Below are positions 13,774-20,688 of a stretch of 26,830 bases of DNA, in pieces. Made by a program: the position numbers and the translations under genes. The notes under the pieces were generated by a model that saw nothing but the letters and a program-made list of their open reading frames with translations, did not search any database and was not told where the DNA came from. Source of the stretch: a virus; IMG/VR virus record IMGVR_UViG_3300049597_000173, positions 1-26,830 of that record; one strand, written 5' to 3'. Numbering within the stretch: position 1 is the first letter of the stretch; each line of letters begins with the position of its first letter.

Positions 13774-14662
13774 CGGCCCGATAGCCGTAAGTAATATTAG
13801 CACAGAAATAGGACAGGCACCGACCTACACGACTTCTTTGAGTTTCTTGAACGGGCAAATCAAACCAGCGATTCGCCCAGCAACTCCTAAGATGTCTGCG
13901 TTTTATGGCTTAAGTTTCTTTCAAAACACCACTGAAGGCAACTGCGCTAATGGTAACTGTACAGAGAACTGTAACTGCGGCAATATTCAGTGCACCAACT
14001 GCTTAATTGCAGGCGGTGTTGACTGTGTAAACTGCGACCCACAGCCGTTCTTGCAAACAGGTGCTAACTGCGCTTGTACGTATAACTGCACCACTAGCGA
14101 AGTTTCATATGCATGTAACTGTGCTTGCAACTGTTCTAAAATCATTTGCTCTAAATTACATGAAAAAGGCCTTATGGCTCCGGTAATTTTCTCTGCAGAC
14201 CAGGCTTACGGCCGTTGGCTCTACAAGAATGATAAGGCAGTTTATCGTGGTTATATCCGTTGGGCTCGTATTGTAACGGCTTGGATGGATGGTAAAGGCC
14301 CTGCATATATGCCTTGGATTAAAGATCCTGTAGCTCGCTCTGAAGCACAGAAGCTTGCAATTACTAAGATGGCCATTAAGATTGGTACACCTTGGTCTGA
14401 GCATATGGCTTACCGCATGGGCGCATTGAAGCAAGATAATTTCCGTGGTCGTGTATTGATGAACATTGGCGTTCCTATCTGCCGTTTGTTAGATAAAGTT
14501 CCTCGTATTCGTGAAAAGAATAAACGCCACCGCTTGCCAGTATTGTATGCAATGTGGGCTGCTTTCTATGTTAGTGATTTTATTGCTGGCACAGCTGCTC
14601 ATATCCATTCAGTAGTTGAAAAGTTTTCTGCAAAGGATGTCTCTCATGCCAAGATCGACTAG
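13757..14662 (+). CDS. phage structural-type protein with Asn-Cys-rich domain
   Basis: 301 residues in three parts. Residues 1-53 (GSGPIAVSNISTEIG and later PKMSAFYGLSF) match the short 'ISLSDI-EIG ... MSDFYG' module found at the N-terminus of many phage tail or minor structural proteins. Residues 62-131 hold 16 Cys in 69 positions, ten of them in Asn-Cys pairs. Residues 134-300 are a helical, Trp/Met/Arg-rich domain (YIRWARIVTAWMDGKGP, GTPWSEHMAYRMG) that I do not recognise. GGAGG lies 7 nt before the ATG, inside the radical SAM gene, so the two are coupled. I infer a virion protein whose Cys domain is the radical SAM substrate. A CDP sequence at 93-95 recalls the sulfatase CxPxR motif but lacks the Arg. 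Confidence 0.7.
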   Translation: MTIQGSGPIAVSNISTEIGQAPTYTTSLSFLNGQIKPAIRPATPKMSAFYGLSFFQNTTEGNCANGNCTENCNCGNIQCTNCLIAGGVDCVNCDPQPFLQTGANCACTYNCTTSEVSYACNCACNCSKIICSKLHEKGLMAPVIFSADQAYGRWLYKNDKAVYRGYIRWARIVTAWMDGKGPAYMPWIKDPVARSEAQKLAITKMAIKIGTPWSEHMAYRMGALKQDNFRGRVLMNIGVPICRLLDKVPRIREKNKRHRLPVLYAMWAAFYVSDFIAGTAAHIHSVVEKFSAKDVSHAKID

Positions 14663-14894
14663 AACGTTTCCAACACAAGCCGATAAAGATCGCTATGCTC
14701 GTAATATTGAGTATTACTTCAAAGTAGAAGTGCCTGGCAAAATCGTAGCAATGTCAGCAGCCGATCGCACTAAAGCATTAGAGATGACAAAGAATTACGC
14801 CGATACATTATCAGCTGTTTTTCTTCCGCATGATTATAATGCTACAGTGCTTGCTGGTATTCCAATTCCTGCCGTGCCTGCTAAAAAGAAATAA
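14646..14894 (+). CDS. small protein, tandem paralogue 1, 82 aa
   Basis: 82 residues from the ATG at 14646, which has AAAGGA 8 nt upstream; the frame is open to 14616. It overlaps the end of the Cys-rich gene by 17 nt. Its central segment (D-DRYARNIEYYFKVEVPGKIVAMSAADRTK) is homologous to that of the next gene, so the two arose by duplication. Soluble, helical, with a Pro/Ala/Lys-rich tail. Not recognised; co-translation with the Cys-rich protein suggests a chaperone, carrier or structural partner. Confidence 0.65.
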   Translation: MPRSTRTFPTQADKDRYARNIEYYFKVEVPGKIVAMSAADRTKALEMTKNYADTLSAVFLPHDYNATVLAGIPIPAVPAKKK

Positions 14895-14903
14895 GGAGAA
14901 TTT

Positions 14904-15215
14904 ATGTTAGAATTAAAAATAGACTCTCCTGCTGATCTTGATAACTACCGCGCAGATATTGTGCATTACACTGATATCGATTTGTCTGGCAAAATCTTAG
15001 CGTTGCCACAAGCACAGAAGGATAAATTCTTCAAGATGATGGATACCTATCCAGCCATTATTGAGCAATTACTTCCTCCTGGTGTAGACATTCTTGAGCA
15101 TATTCAAGGTAAACGCTTTGCTGCTGCAAACGCAAGTCCACATCCTGGTATTGATTTTTCTTACGATGATCCAATCATTAAAGAATACGATATTTGGAAA
15201 GCAAAACAAGTTTAA
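14904..15215 (+). CDS. small protein, tandem paralogue 2, 103 aa
   Basis: 103 residues, Shine-Dalgarno AAGGAG. Aligns with the preceding protein over about 55 residues: D-DNY-ADIVHYTDIDLSGKIL versus D-DRYARNIEYYFKVEVPGKIV, then a helix ending LLPPGVD versus FLPHDYN. It has an extra acidic C-terminal tail (FSYDDPIIKEYDIWKAKQV). No known domain. It is the last gene before a strong hairpin at 15224, so it ends the radical SAM / Cys-rich transcription unit. Confidence 0.65.
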   Translation: MLELKIDSPADLDNYRADIVHYTDIDLSGKILALPQAQKDKFFKMMDTYPAIIEQLLPPGVDILEHIQGKRFAAANASPHPGIDFSYDDPIIKEYDIWKAKQV

Positions 15216-15223
15216 ACAAATAA

Positions 15224-15266
15224 CCCTATCTTGAAGGCCTAACCGCTTTCTTGATAGGGATTTATT
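15224..15266 (+). terminator. long two-part hairpin, terminator-like
   Basis: CCCTATC (15224-15230) pairs with GATAGGG (15253-15259); inside are a symmetric TT/TT internal loop, a second helix GAAGGC/GCTTTC (one G-U) and a 6-nt loop CTAACC. The hairpin is followed by ATTTATT (15260-15266), an imperfect U-tract. It could attenuate transcription or protect the 3' end of the upstream mRNA. The next Shine-Dalgarno (AGGAG) starts two bases later. Confidence 0.6.
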
Positions 15267-15275
15267 AGGAGCATC

Positions 15276-15920
15276 ATGAACGTTACACCGATTAGTCCTA
15301 CCATTACTGGTAAGTTTCTAAACGAAAACCCATTATGGAATTATCCTATTTGGGCCGTTGAAACCGACTTTGACGATACATTTAATGAAGTACTTATGGA
15401 TGAGCTCTACTCAGTAGCACAGGAGATTTCTCGCTCACCGACCCCACATCACAGTCTTTGGGATTACCCAAGGCCTAATCTTACAATTCTTCGGAAGATG
15501 CTCGACACGACTGTTACAGCGTGTGCGTATAGCATTCCAGAATTAAAAGACCTTAAACTTACATTCAAATCTCACATGGGTTGGCCTAACGTCCGCTCGC
15601 CAGGTTTGACTATAGATAATCACGCACACCCAGACACCTCATTTGCGGCTACTTACTATGTGAAGACGCCTAAAGATGGCGGTGACTTGTTGTGCTATAT
15701 GCAAGACGGTTCTATTAAACGAGTTACACCTCGTCCTGGCTTGCTAGTTGTGTTGCCGTTTTATATGTTACACGAAGTTGAGATGAATACTTCTGACGAA
15801 CTTCGAATCTCAATCTCTGCAGACTATTTCCAAATCGTAGACGAGCACGCTGATAATGCTCTTGTCTTGAAGAGTTGGTGCGATGATATGATGAAAATCA
15901 GAGGACAAAATGTTCGCTAA
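15276..15920 (+). CDS. Fe(II)/2-oxoglutarate oxygenase 1 (2OG-FeII_Oxy_5-like)
   Basis: 214 residues. The double-stranded beta-helix core has H116-A-H118-P-D120 followed by TSFAATYYV, GGDLL (135-139), then PRPGLLVVLPFYMLH166EV and ELR177ISIS. This matches the phage-common putative 2OG-Fe(II) oxygenase family, in which H-x-D/H and a distal His bind iron and a distal Arg binds 2-oxoglutarate. Probable hydroxylase of a protein, peptide or nucleotide; the substrate is unknown. It is the first of three different oxygenases in succession and overlaps the second by 11 nt. Confidence 0.85.
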   Translation: MNVTPISPTITGKFLNENPLWNYPIWAVETDFDDTFNEVLMDELYSVAQEISRSPTPHHSLWDYPRPNLTILRKMLDTTVTACAYSIPELKDLKLTFKSHMGWPNVRSPGLTIDNHAHPDTSFAATYYVKTPKDGGDLLCYMQDGSIKRVTPRPGLLVVLPFYMLHEVEMNTSDELRISISADYFQIVDEHADNALVLKSWCDDMMKIRGQNVR

Positions 15921-16434
15921 ACTTAACAAAGCGTTTGATCCTGTGCCTTACGATATTACAAGCACAGGCGTAGGATTTCTTATAGATGGTAAAGGTATTC
16001 AATACTACGATATTGCTACTGACAAAGCACAATTCTTTGCGGTTATACCTGAGCGCTTTAGAAAAGAGTTCTGCCTTCACTTAATGCATATCGATCGAGA
16101 TATTCCTCCGCATATAGATGATAAGATTAGAACATCGATTAATTTCTATATTCTAACCGAAGACTGCGAGACTAAATACTTTCGAGTAAATAAAAAAGCA
16201 TCTACACAGCAAATAGAAAATCAAACTAACGGCGTTATCTTTGATGAGTCAGAGCTTACCTTTGTTGATAGCTTTGTGGCACAGCCAGGCGAGGCTTGGT
16301 TATTAGACGTCACGCTGCCTCACAGTGTAAAAGCTAATCCACACTTTAAAGAGCGCCTAGCGTTTTCATTATCTACTGGCACTTTCTCCTACTCAGAGGT
16401 GTTATCACTTCTAAAGGAGACAGGTTGCTTATGA
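15910..16434 (+). CDS. Fe(II)/2-oxoglutarate oxygenase-like protein 2
   Basis: 174 residues. PPH68-I-D70-D--RTSINFYI provides the H-x-D motif plus the following strand; AQPGEAWLLDVTLPH138SV gives the distal His, and ER149LAFSLS the 2OG-binding Arg. The arrangement fits a small cupin-fold dioxygenase related to aspartyl/asparaginyl hydroxylases or phage 2OG proteins. Sequence unrelated to oxygenase 1 beyond the motifs. Shine-Dalgarno GAGG; its end overlaps the desaturase start. Confidence 0.7.
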   Translation: MFAKLNKAFDPVPYDITSTGVGFLIDGKGIQYYDIATDKAQFFAVIPERFRKEFCLHLMHIDRDIPPHIDDKIRTSINFYILTEDCETKYFRVNKKASTQQIENQTNGVIFDESELTFVDSFVAQPGEAWLLDVTLPHSVKANPHFKERLAFSLSTGTFSYSEVLSLLKETGCL

Positions 16435-17108
16435 TAGCCATCATTTATACGCTCGTGACTTGCCACCTTTTAATGGCAATGAATACTTTATATATTCACA
16501 GACATCATACTCATAGAGCAATCCAATGGAATCCATTTATGGTTCACTTTTGGAGAGTCATCGCGTGGTTTGATGGTATTCATACGAAAGAGTGGGTCGC
16601 TCAGCATCGCAGACATCACATGTATACGGACGTGCCCGGCGATCCACATTCACCTAACATCCTTGGCATTTGGAATATCGCTGTTAAAGGTTTCTTTATT
16701 AACATTTGGGCTCGCTACGGCTCAACTCCTTGGAATACTGCCGAAGAGTTGAAAGTGCACGGTCGCGGAACGCCTGACGATTGGTTAGAGAAAAACGTTT
16801 ACACTCGCTTTCTACGCGGTGGTCCATTAGTATTACTTCTTATCGATGTCTTACTCTTTCAATGGATAGGCGTCGCTATTTGGATTATACAGATGTGTTG
16901 GACTCCTTTGCTCACTACAACTGTTGTGACCGGTCTTCTACATCATAAGCGTCGCCGTAATTGGCCTGGCGCAAGTATGTTTTTAATTGGTGAAGAGTAT
17001 CATATTAACCACCACACTCGCGCTGCGAATGCTCGCTTTGGTAAATATGATTTAGGTTATTTTTATATTTGGGTCAGTTCTAAACTAGGCCTATGTCGCA
17101 TACTATAA
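16431..17108 (+). CDS. membrane fatty-acid desaturase-like protein
   Basis: 225 residues from ATG 16431 (ATGA overlap with the previous stop); a TTG at 16425 sits at a better distance from GGAG and may be used instead. Three His boxes are present: HRHHTH (23-28), HRRHH (59-63), HINHH (191-195), the di-iron ligands of acyl-CoA/acyl-lipid delta-9-type desaturases. Hydrophobic segments lie near 2-18, about 81-93 and 132-170. It would insert a double bond into (or hydroxylate) a fatty-acyl chain at the membrane. It is shorter than the usual ~300 residues, but all three boxes are intact. Unusual cargo for a phage. Confidence 0.9.
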   Translation: MIAIIYTLVTCHLLMAMNTLYIHRHHTHRAIQWNPFMVHFWRVIAWFDGIHTKEWVAQHRRHHMYTDVPGDPHSPNILGIWNIAVKGFFINIWARYGSTPWNTAEELKVHGRGTPDDWLEKNVYTRFLRGGPLVLLLIDVLLFQWIGVAIWIIQMCWTPLLTTTVVTGLLHHKRRRNWPGASMFLIGEEYHINHHTRAANARFGKYDLGYFYIWVSSKLGLCRIL

Positions 17109-17119
17109 CAGGATAATAA

Positions 17120-17914
17120 ATGTTCTACGAAGATGTTACAAGTTTAATTCCATTCGATCTTGCAAAACTGCAAGCAGATGTCAAGCAGCACGTCTTTACG
17201 CTAGGCCGCCAAATTATTCAAGGCGAAGAGTATGAGACTCCTGCATATCATGGTTTTGGTGGATGGTCATTAACCTCTCGCACTGGCGATTGGAAAGATG
17301 GCTGGGATTTTTTCCAAAACGATGAAGGCGAGGCAATGGAAGTTTATTTTCCAAAAGATCGTGATAACTACGAAGCATTGAAGTTCTTTGACATTGCTCA
17401 CTCGATGGAGCATAAAAATCCTACACAAGGATATGTTGGTGAGATTGCAAGAGTTATCGACGAAATCACGCTACTAGGCCTAACTCCTAGACGCGTACGT
17501 GTAACCTGTTTAAAAGCAAGAGCAAAGTCTCTTGTGCATCGTGATTCGGACTCAGACGACTATATGGCTCGTCTACATATTCCTTTATTCACAAACAATA
17601 AATGTGTTTTTATCTGTAATGGAGTTAATCTCCACATGGAGGCCGGTAAAGCCTACGCAGTATGGGTAAACCAATGGCATCAGATTCGCAATGATTCTGA
17701 TGAAGATCGTTACCATATTATTATGGACTTTTACGATACCAAGAAAGTAACTAAAACATTTCACTATGACGGCGATATACAGCAACTTGATGACCTTGCA
17801 ACTCGCATGCGCGTGAATATTGATAAAGCAGTTATTTCACCCGAACTCTATGAGAAGTTCGAAACAGTTAGAAAATCATTTGTGACTAAAGGAGAGATTC
17901 CAATAATCGCATAA
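17120..17914 (+). CDS. aspartyl/asparaginyl beta-hydroxylase-like oxygenase (third 2OG enzyme)
   Basis: 264 residues. The C-terminal half has the aspartyl/asparaginyl hydroxylase pattern: LVH140-R-D142 (iron), ARLHIPLFTN (R151), GKAYAVWVNQWH187QIRN (distal His), and DR197YHIIMDFYD (2OG-binding Arg). Family members hydroxylate Asp or Asn side chains in proteins. Because the neighbouring Cys-rich protein is full of Asn-Cys pairs, an Asn-directed hydroxylase is suggestive, but this is inference. The N-terminal ~100 residues are not recognised. AGGATAATAA precedes the ATG. Confidence 0.85.
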   Translation: MFYEDVTSLIPFDLAKLQADVKQHVFTLGRQIIQGEEYETPAYHGFGGWSLTSRTGDWKDGWDFFQNDEGEAMEVYFPKDRDNYEALKFFDIAHSMEHKNPTQGYVGEIARVIDEITLLGLTPRRVRVTCLKARAKSLVHRDSDSDDYMARLHIPLFTNNKCVFICNGVNLHMEAGKAYAVWVNQWHQIRNDSDEDRYHIIMDFYDTKKVTKTFHYDGDIQQLDDLATRMRVNIDKAVISPELYEKFETVRKSFVTKGEIPIIA

Positions 17915-18047
17915 AGATTTCCCCCTAAGCTTCAATCCTTCCTATTGATATAGTCAGTCCCTAAACCGTTCATTCCCCCTTTCGTTGAGAAAGTGAAGCG
18001 TACCCTTAATACGTTTCATATTCTTAATTAACAGAAAGGAGTTTAGT
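17915..18047 (+). promoter_or_regulatory. 133-base gap with possible promoter
   Basis: No gene. A TTGAGA followed 16 nt later by TAATAC could be a sigma70-like promoter, and CTTTC-GTTGA-GAAAG is a small inverted repeat overlapping it. AAAGGAG precedes the gene at 18048. The gap marks the return from the modification block to virion/lysis genes. Confidence 0.35.
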
Positions 18048-18854
18048 ATGGATGATGCTACAATGCAACAAATGTATGCACACGTCATGGACAAACTAGG
18101 TTCCCACGAAAAGTCAATCGACTCAATTTGGGATCAAATCAATAAAGGGAGTAAAACTATGTATGAAATACCTGAAATTACTAACGTCTTTAAACCTCAT
18201 ACTGGAGGTGCCGGCGGCTATGGCATGGACGGTTTTGGCTTTGGTGGCAATGGCGGTGGTCTCTTGGCCGGTCTTCTCTTCGGTGCTCTCATCGGCAACC
18301 GAAATGGTGGCTGGTTGGGCGGCGCAGGCGGTGAAGGCGCTGCTAGCGGCGTTGTAAACCAAATCGCTACTACTGAAGTAATCAGCAAACTAGGCGACAT
18401 TCAAGGAGCTATTCCTTTGACTGCAGCCCAAACTCAAAACGCTATCCTATCTCAAAGCAATCAAATCGCTCAAGGTTTGACACAGTTAGGTAATACCGTT
18501 ATGAATGGTAACACACAAAACCTCTTAGCTACTAAGGATTTATCCACACAAGTAGCGCAAGGTAACGCAGTAATTCTGCAAGCAATTGCTCAGAACGAAG
18601 CACAAGCTCTGCGTGACAAGCTCTTCGCATTAGACGCATCTAACCGTGCTCTAGGTACTGAAGTAAATGTTACACAGAACGTAAATCAAATGCAACAACA
18701 AGCTCAACAGCAAGCTCAACTCCAAGGTATCTCCAGCTTATTGGCCGGTGTAGTACCTTTGATTTATCAGCGTGCTACCAATGACCAAATTAACATTGGT
18801 TCTGGTACCATGTCTGGTAACAGTGCTTCTAACGCTAACACAGCTATTCGCTAA
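18048..18854 (+). CDS. glycine-rich putative structural protein, 268 aa
   Basis: Residues 1-35 are helical; 52-100 are Gly-rich (GGAGGYGMDGFGFGGNGGG) with a hydrophobic LLAGLLFGALIG segment at about 71-82; residues 103-225 are a long Gln/Ala/Asn-rich helical region (TAAQTQNAILSQSNQIAQGL), and a polar Ser/Asn-rich tail closes it. No known enzyme motif. Composition and position suggest a virion component; the alternative is a membrane-active protein via the 71-82 segment. AAAGGAG is a strong Shine-Dalgarno. Confidence 0.6.
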   Translation: MDDATMQQMYAHVMDKLGSHEKSIDSIWDQINKGSKTMYEIPEITNVFKPHTGGAGGYGMDGFGFGGNGGGLLAGLLFGALIGNRNGGWLGGAGGEGAASGVVNQIATTEVISKLGDIQGAIPLTAAQTQNAILSQSNQIAQGLTQLGNTVMNGNTQNLLATKDLSTQVAQGNAVILQAIAQNEAQALRDKLFALDASNRALGTEVNVTQNVNQMQQQAQQQAQLQGISSLLAGVVPLIYQRATNDQINIGSGTMSGNSASNANTAIR

Positions 18855-18913
18855 TTAGTGCTATGAAAAACCTGTTGGGTTGAAGCTTGGGGGAGCGAAT
18901 TCCCTATAAGGTT

Positions 18914-18946
18914 CAGGAGGATAGTCAAAAGCTGTCCTCCTGTTTT
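18914..18946 (+). terminator. rho-independent terminator before the lysis genes
   Basis: CAGGAGGA (18914-18921) pairs perfectly with TCCTCCTG (18935-18942), followed by TTTT (18943-18946). The GGATAG at 18919-18924 can instead pair with CTATCC at 18949-18954, so an alternative fold exists. The element lies 27 nt upstream of the endolysin start and would limit read-through from the upstream gene. Confidence 0.75.
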
Positions 18947-18973
18947 ACCTATCCTAACCCCATAAGGATCAAT

Positions 18974-19588
18974 ATGACCCAAATTACTGCCGACAGCTTA
19001 GTAGCTGCCGATTTGACTGACGCAGCCACTGCTGCTAAAGTTAGTGACTCACTTGCCGCTGCTTGTGAGCGCTTTAATATCTCTGAACCACAACAAATTG
19101 CTATGTTCTTGGCCCAAGCGGCCCACGAATCTGGTAAATTCAAGGCCACTTCAGAGAACTTGAACTATTCCAAAGAAGGACTGCATGGCACTTGGCCAAA
19201 ACGATTCCCCACCGTCGCATCTGCAGAGCCTTATCACCGCCAACCTGAAAAGATCGCTAACAAAGTCTATGCTGACCGCATGGGCAATGGTGACGAGGCT
19301 TCAGGTGAGGGCTTCAAATACCGGGGACGTGGCTTTATTCAATTGACCGGCAAATCCAACTACCAATCCTTTTCAAATGATATTGGCAATCCAGATATTA
19401 TGGATAATCCAGATTTAGTTGCTCAACCAGAATATGCTGCACTATCTGCCGCATGGTTTTGGGACAAGAATAAACTAAACGCAATCGCAAGCGACGTAAC
19501 GGCTGTCACTAAACGTATTAACGGTGGCACAATCGGTCTTGCTGATCGCTCTTCTCATTATACTAAAGCGTTAGAGGTGTTCGCATGA
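18974..19588 (+). CDS. GH19 chitinase-like endolysin
   Basis: 204 residues from ATG 18974 (AAGGAT five bases upstream). The frame is open to 18887, but the extra residues would be encoded by the terminator hairpin, so I reject that start. Glycoside hydrolase family 19 features: AAHESGKF (catalytic E52), YADRMGNGDEASGEGFKYRGRGFIQLTGKSNY, and the later ALSAAWFW and VTKRINGG. Phage GH19 proteins cleave the peptidoglycan glycan backbone. No signal peptide, so a holin would be needed. Followed by spanin genes with a 4-nt overlap. Confidence 0.93.
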   Translation: MTQITADSLVAADLTDAATAAKVSDSLAAACERFNISEPQQIAMFLAQAAHESGKFKATSENLNYSKEGLHGTWPKRFPTVASAEPYHRQPEKIANKVYADRMGNGDEASGEGFKYRGRGFIQLTGKSNYQSFSNDIGNPDIMDNPDLVAQPEYAALSAAWFWDKNKLNAIASDVTAVTKRINGGTIGLADRSSHYTKALEVFA

Positions 19589-19917
19589 ACCCTATCCTAG
19601 GCGCTAAAATCGCCGCTGCAGTAGTTGCTCTACTTGTCGCCTTTTATATCGGCAAGAAACTTGAAGAAAACTATTGGCTAGAGCGCGAAGCACAGTTAGT
19701 GCAAAGTGTGTTAGAAGAAAAAGAGGCTTTAGAAAAGAAGGGAAAACTTCTATCTGATGCTTATCAACAACAAGCGGCAATTGCCACAGCTTCACAGAAG
19801 AAGCTATCCGTTGAGGTGAGAAATGAAATTAAAAAGTCTGATTATAATTGTGCCCTTCCTCCTGATGGGCTGCGCCTCATCAAGAGTGCAATTGATACAG
19901 CAAACGGCGCCAAATGA
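19585..19917 (+). CDS. i-spanin (Rz-like)
   Basis: 110 residues: one N-terminal membrane helix (GAKIAAAVVALLVAFYIG, about 6-23), then a charged coiled coil (ENYWLEREAQLVQSVLEEKE and beyond), ending in DYNCALPPDGLRLIKSAID, the typical Rz C-terminus. It spans the inner membrane and reaches through the periplasm to the outer-membrane spanin encoded in another frame inside its 3' end. Overlaps the endolysin by 4 nt. Confidence 0.85.
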   Translation: MNPILGAKIAAAVVALLVAFYIGKKLEENYWLEREAQLVQSVLEEKEALEKKGKLLSDAYQQQAAIATASQKKLSVEVRNEIKKSDYNCALPPDGLRLIKSAIDTANGAK

Positions 19918-20059
19918 TTTGGCTCAGCCGTGCCCTCCAATTGTAATGATATCGGAAGTAAAAACGCTAGGTGAGCTGGTCGAATTTACTGTAGACGTAA
20001 TCAACCAATACGGTGATTGTCGCAGTAGACACGAGGGCTTATCAAAATGGCAGAAGTAG
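19823..20059 (+). CDS. o-spanin lipoprotein (Rz1-like)
   Basis: 78 residues, starting inside the i-spanin gene in another frame (95-nt overlap). Signal peptide MKLKSLIIIVPFLL with lipobox L-M-G-C17, after which the mature protein would be lipidated and sent to the outer membrane (Ser at +2). The body has Pro/Cys pairs. Overlapping Rz/Rz1 pairs fuse inner and outer membranes in the last step of lysis, which supports a Gram-negative host. Confidence 0.85.
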   Translation: MKLKSLIIIVPFLLMGCASSRVQLIQQTAPNDLAQPCPPIVMISEVKTLGELVEFTVDVINQYGDCRSRHEGLSKWQK

Positions 20060-20670
20060 ACCAATCAAATGCAAAAGACACATTGTTGGGAGTGCTATCT
20101 TATATTGATAGTCCATTTAAGCTTGGCGTTGTTATACTGCTTGCTGTATTGGCTTTTTCTGGCTATTTTATTTACGCAAATCAGGCTCTATTAATAGGTG
20201 CCTATCAGAAAAGCCAAGAGCTACCAAGGATGGATTCGTCTAAATACGACGATGCTGCAAAGTTGCTATTTACCACGTTAAAGGTAGACTTAGTTGCTTT
20301 TCTTGAAATAGACCCTATTCTCGGTAAACGAGTTGTAGCGCGCGTCTACACTAAAGAAGGTAGAGTGAAGGATATTGACGGCCTTACTAATACGTTGTTT
20401 AATAAGAATGGTAGCAATAACACCGACGTGATTAGGTTAATGGCAGGTGAAATACCTTGCACTGAGTACGCTATTCCAAGATCGCAAATTGGATACTTTT
20501 ACAAAACTAAAGGTATCAACTGGACTTGTAGGGTTTCAGTGCCACCAGAGCCCAATGAATTTATTGGACAAATCACTGTTGGTTGGAAAGAACAACCTCC
20601 GCTTGGTATCGATAAAGTTGACACACACTACTTAACGATCGCTTCCGAGATGCTAATCAAGATGAAGTAA
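20047..20670 (+). CDS. single-pass membrane protein in lysis cassette, possible holin
   Basis: 207 residues: a short cytoplasmic N-terminus, one membrane helix (LGVVILLAVLAFSGYFIYA, about 26-44), then a ~160-residue soluble domain with two Cys, predicted mixed alpha/beta (FLEIDPILGKRVVARVYTKE looks GAF-like). It follows the spanins with a 13-nt overlap. No separate holin is seen, and a one-helix protein with a large periplasmic domain is the T4 T-holin layout, so holin is possible; it could also be unrelated. Confidence 0.55.
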   Translation: MAEVDQSNAKDTLLGVLSYIDSPFKLGVVILLAVLAFSGYFIYANQALLIGAYQKSQELPRMDSSKYDDAAKLLFTTLKVDLVAFLEIDPILGKRVVARVYTKEGRVKDIDGLTNTLFNKNGSNNTDVIRLMAGEIPCTEYAIPRSQIGYFYKTKGINWTCRVSVPPEPNEFIGQITVGWKEQPPLGIDKVDTHYLTIASEMLIKMK

Positions 20671-20688
20671 TAATAAAGGAGATATCAA

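Noticed and set aside
14031-14046. Sulfatase-type CxPxR modification motif in the Cys-rich protein
   Set aside because: The sequence is C-D-P-Q-P; the required Arg is absent, so formylglycine formation cannot be claimed.
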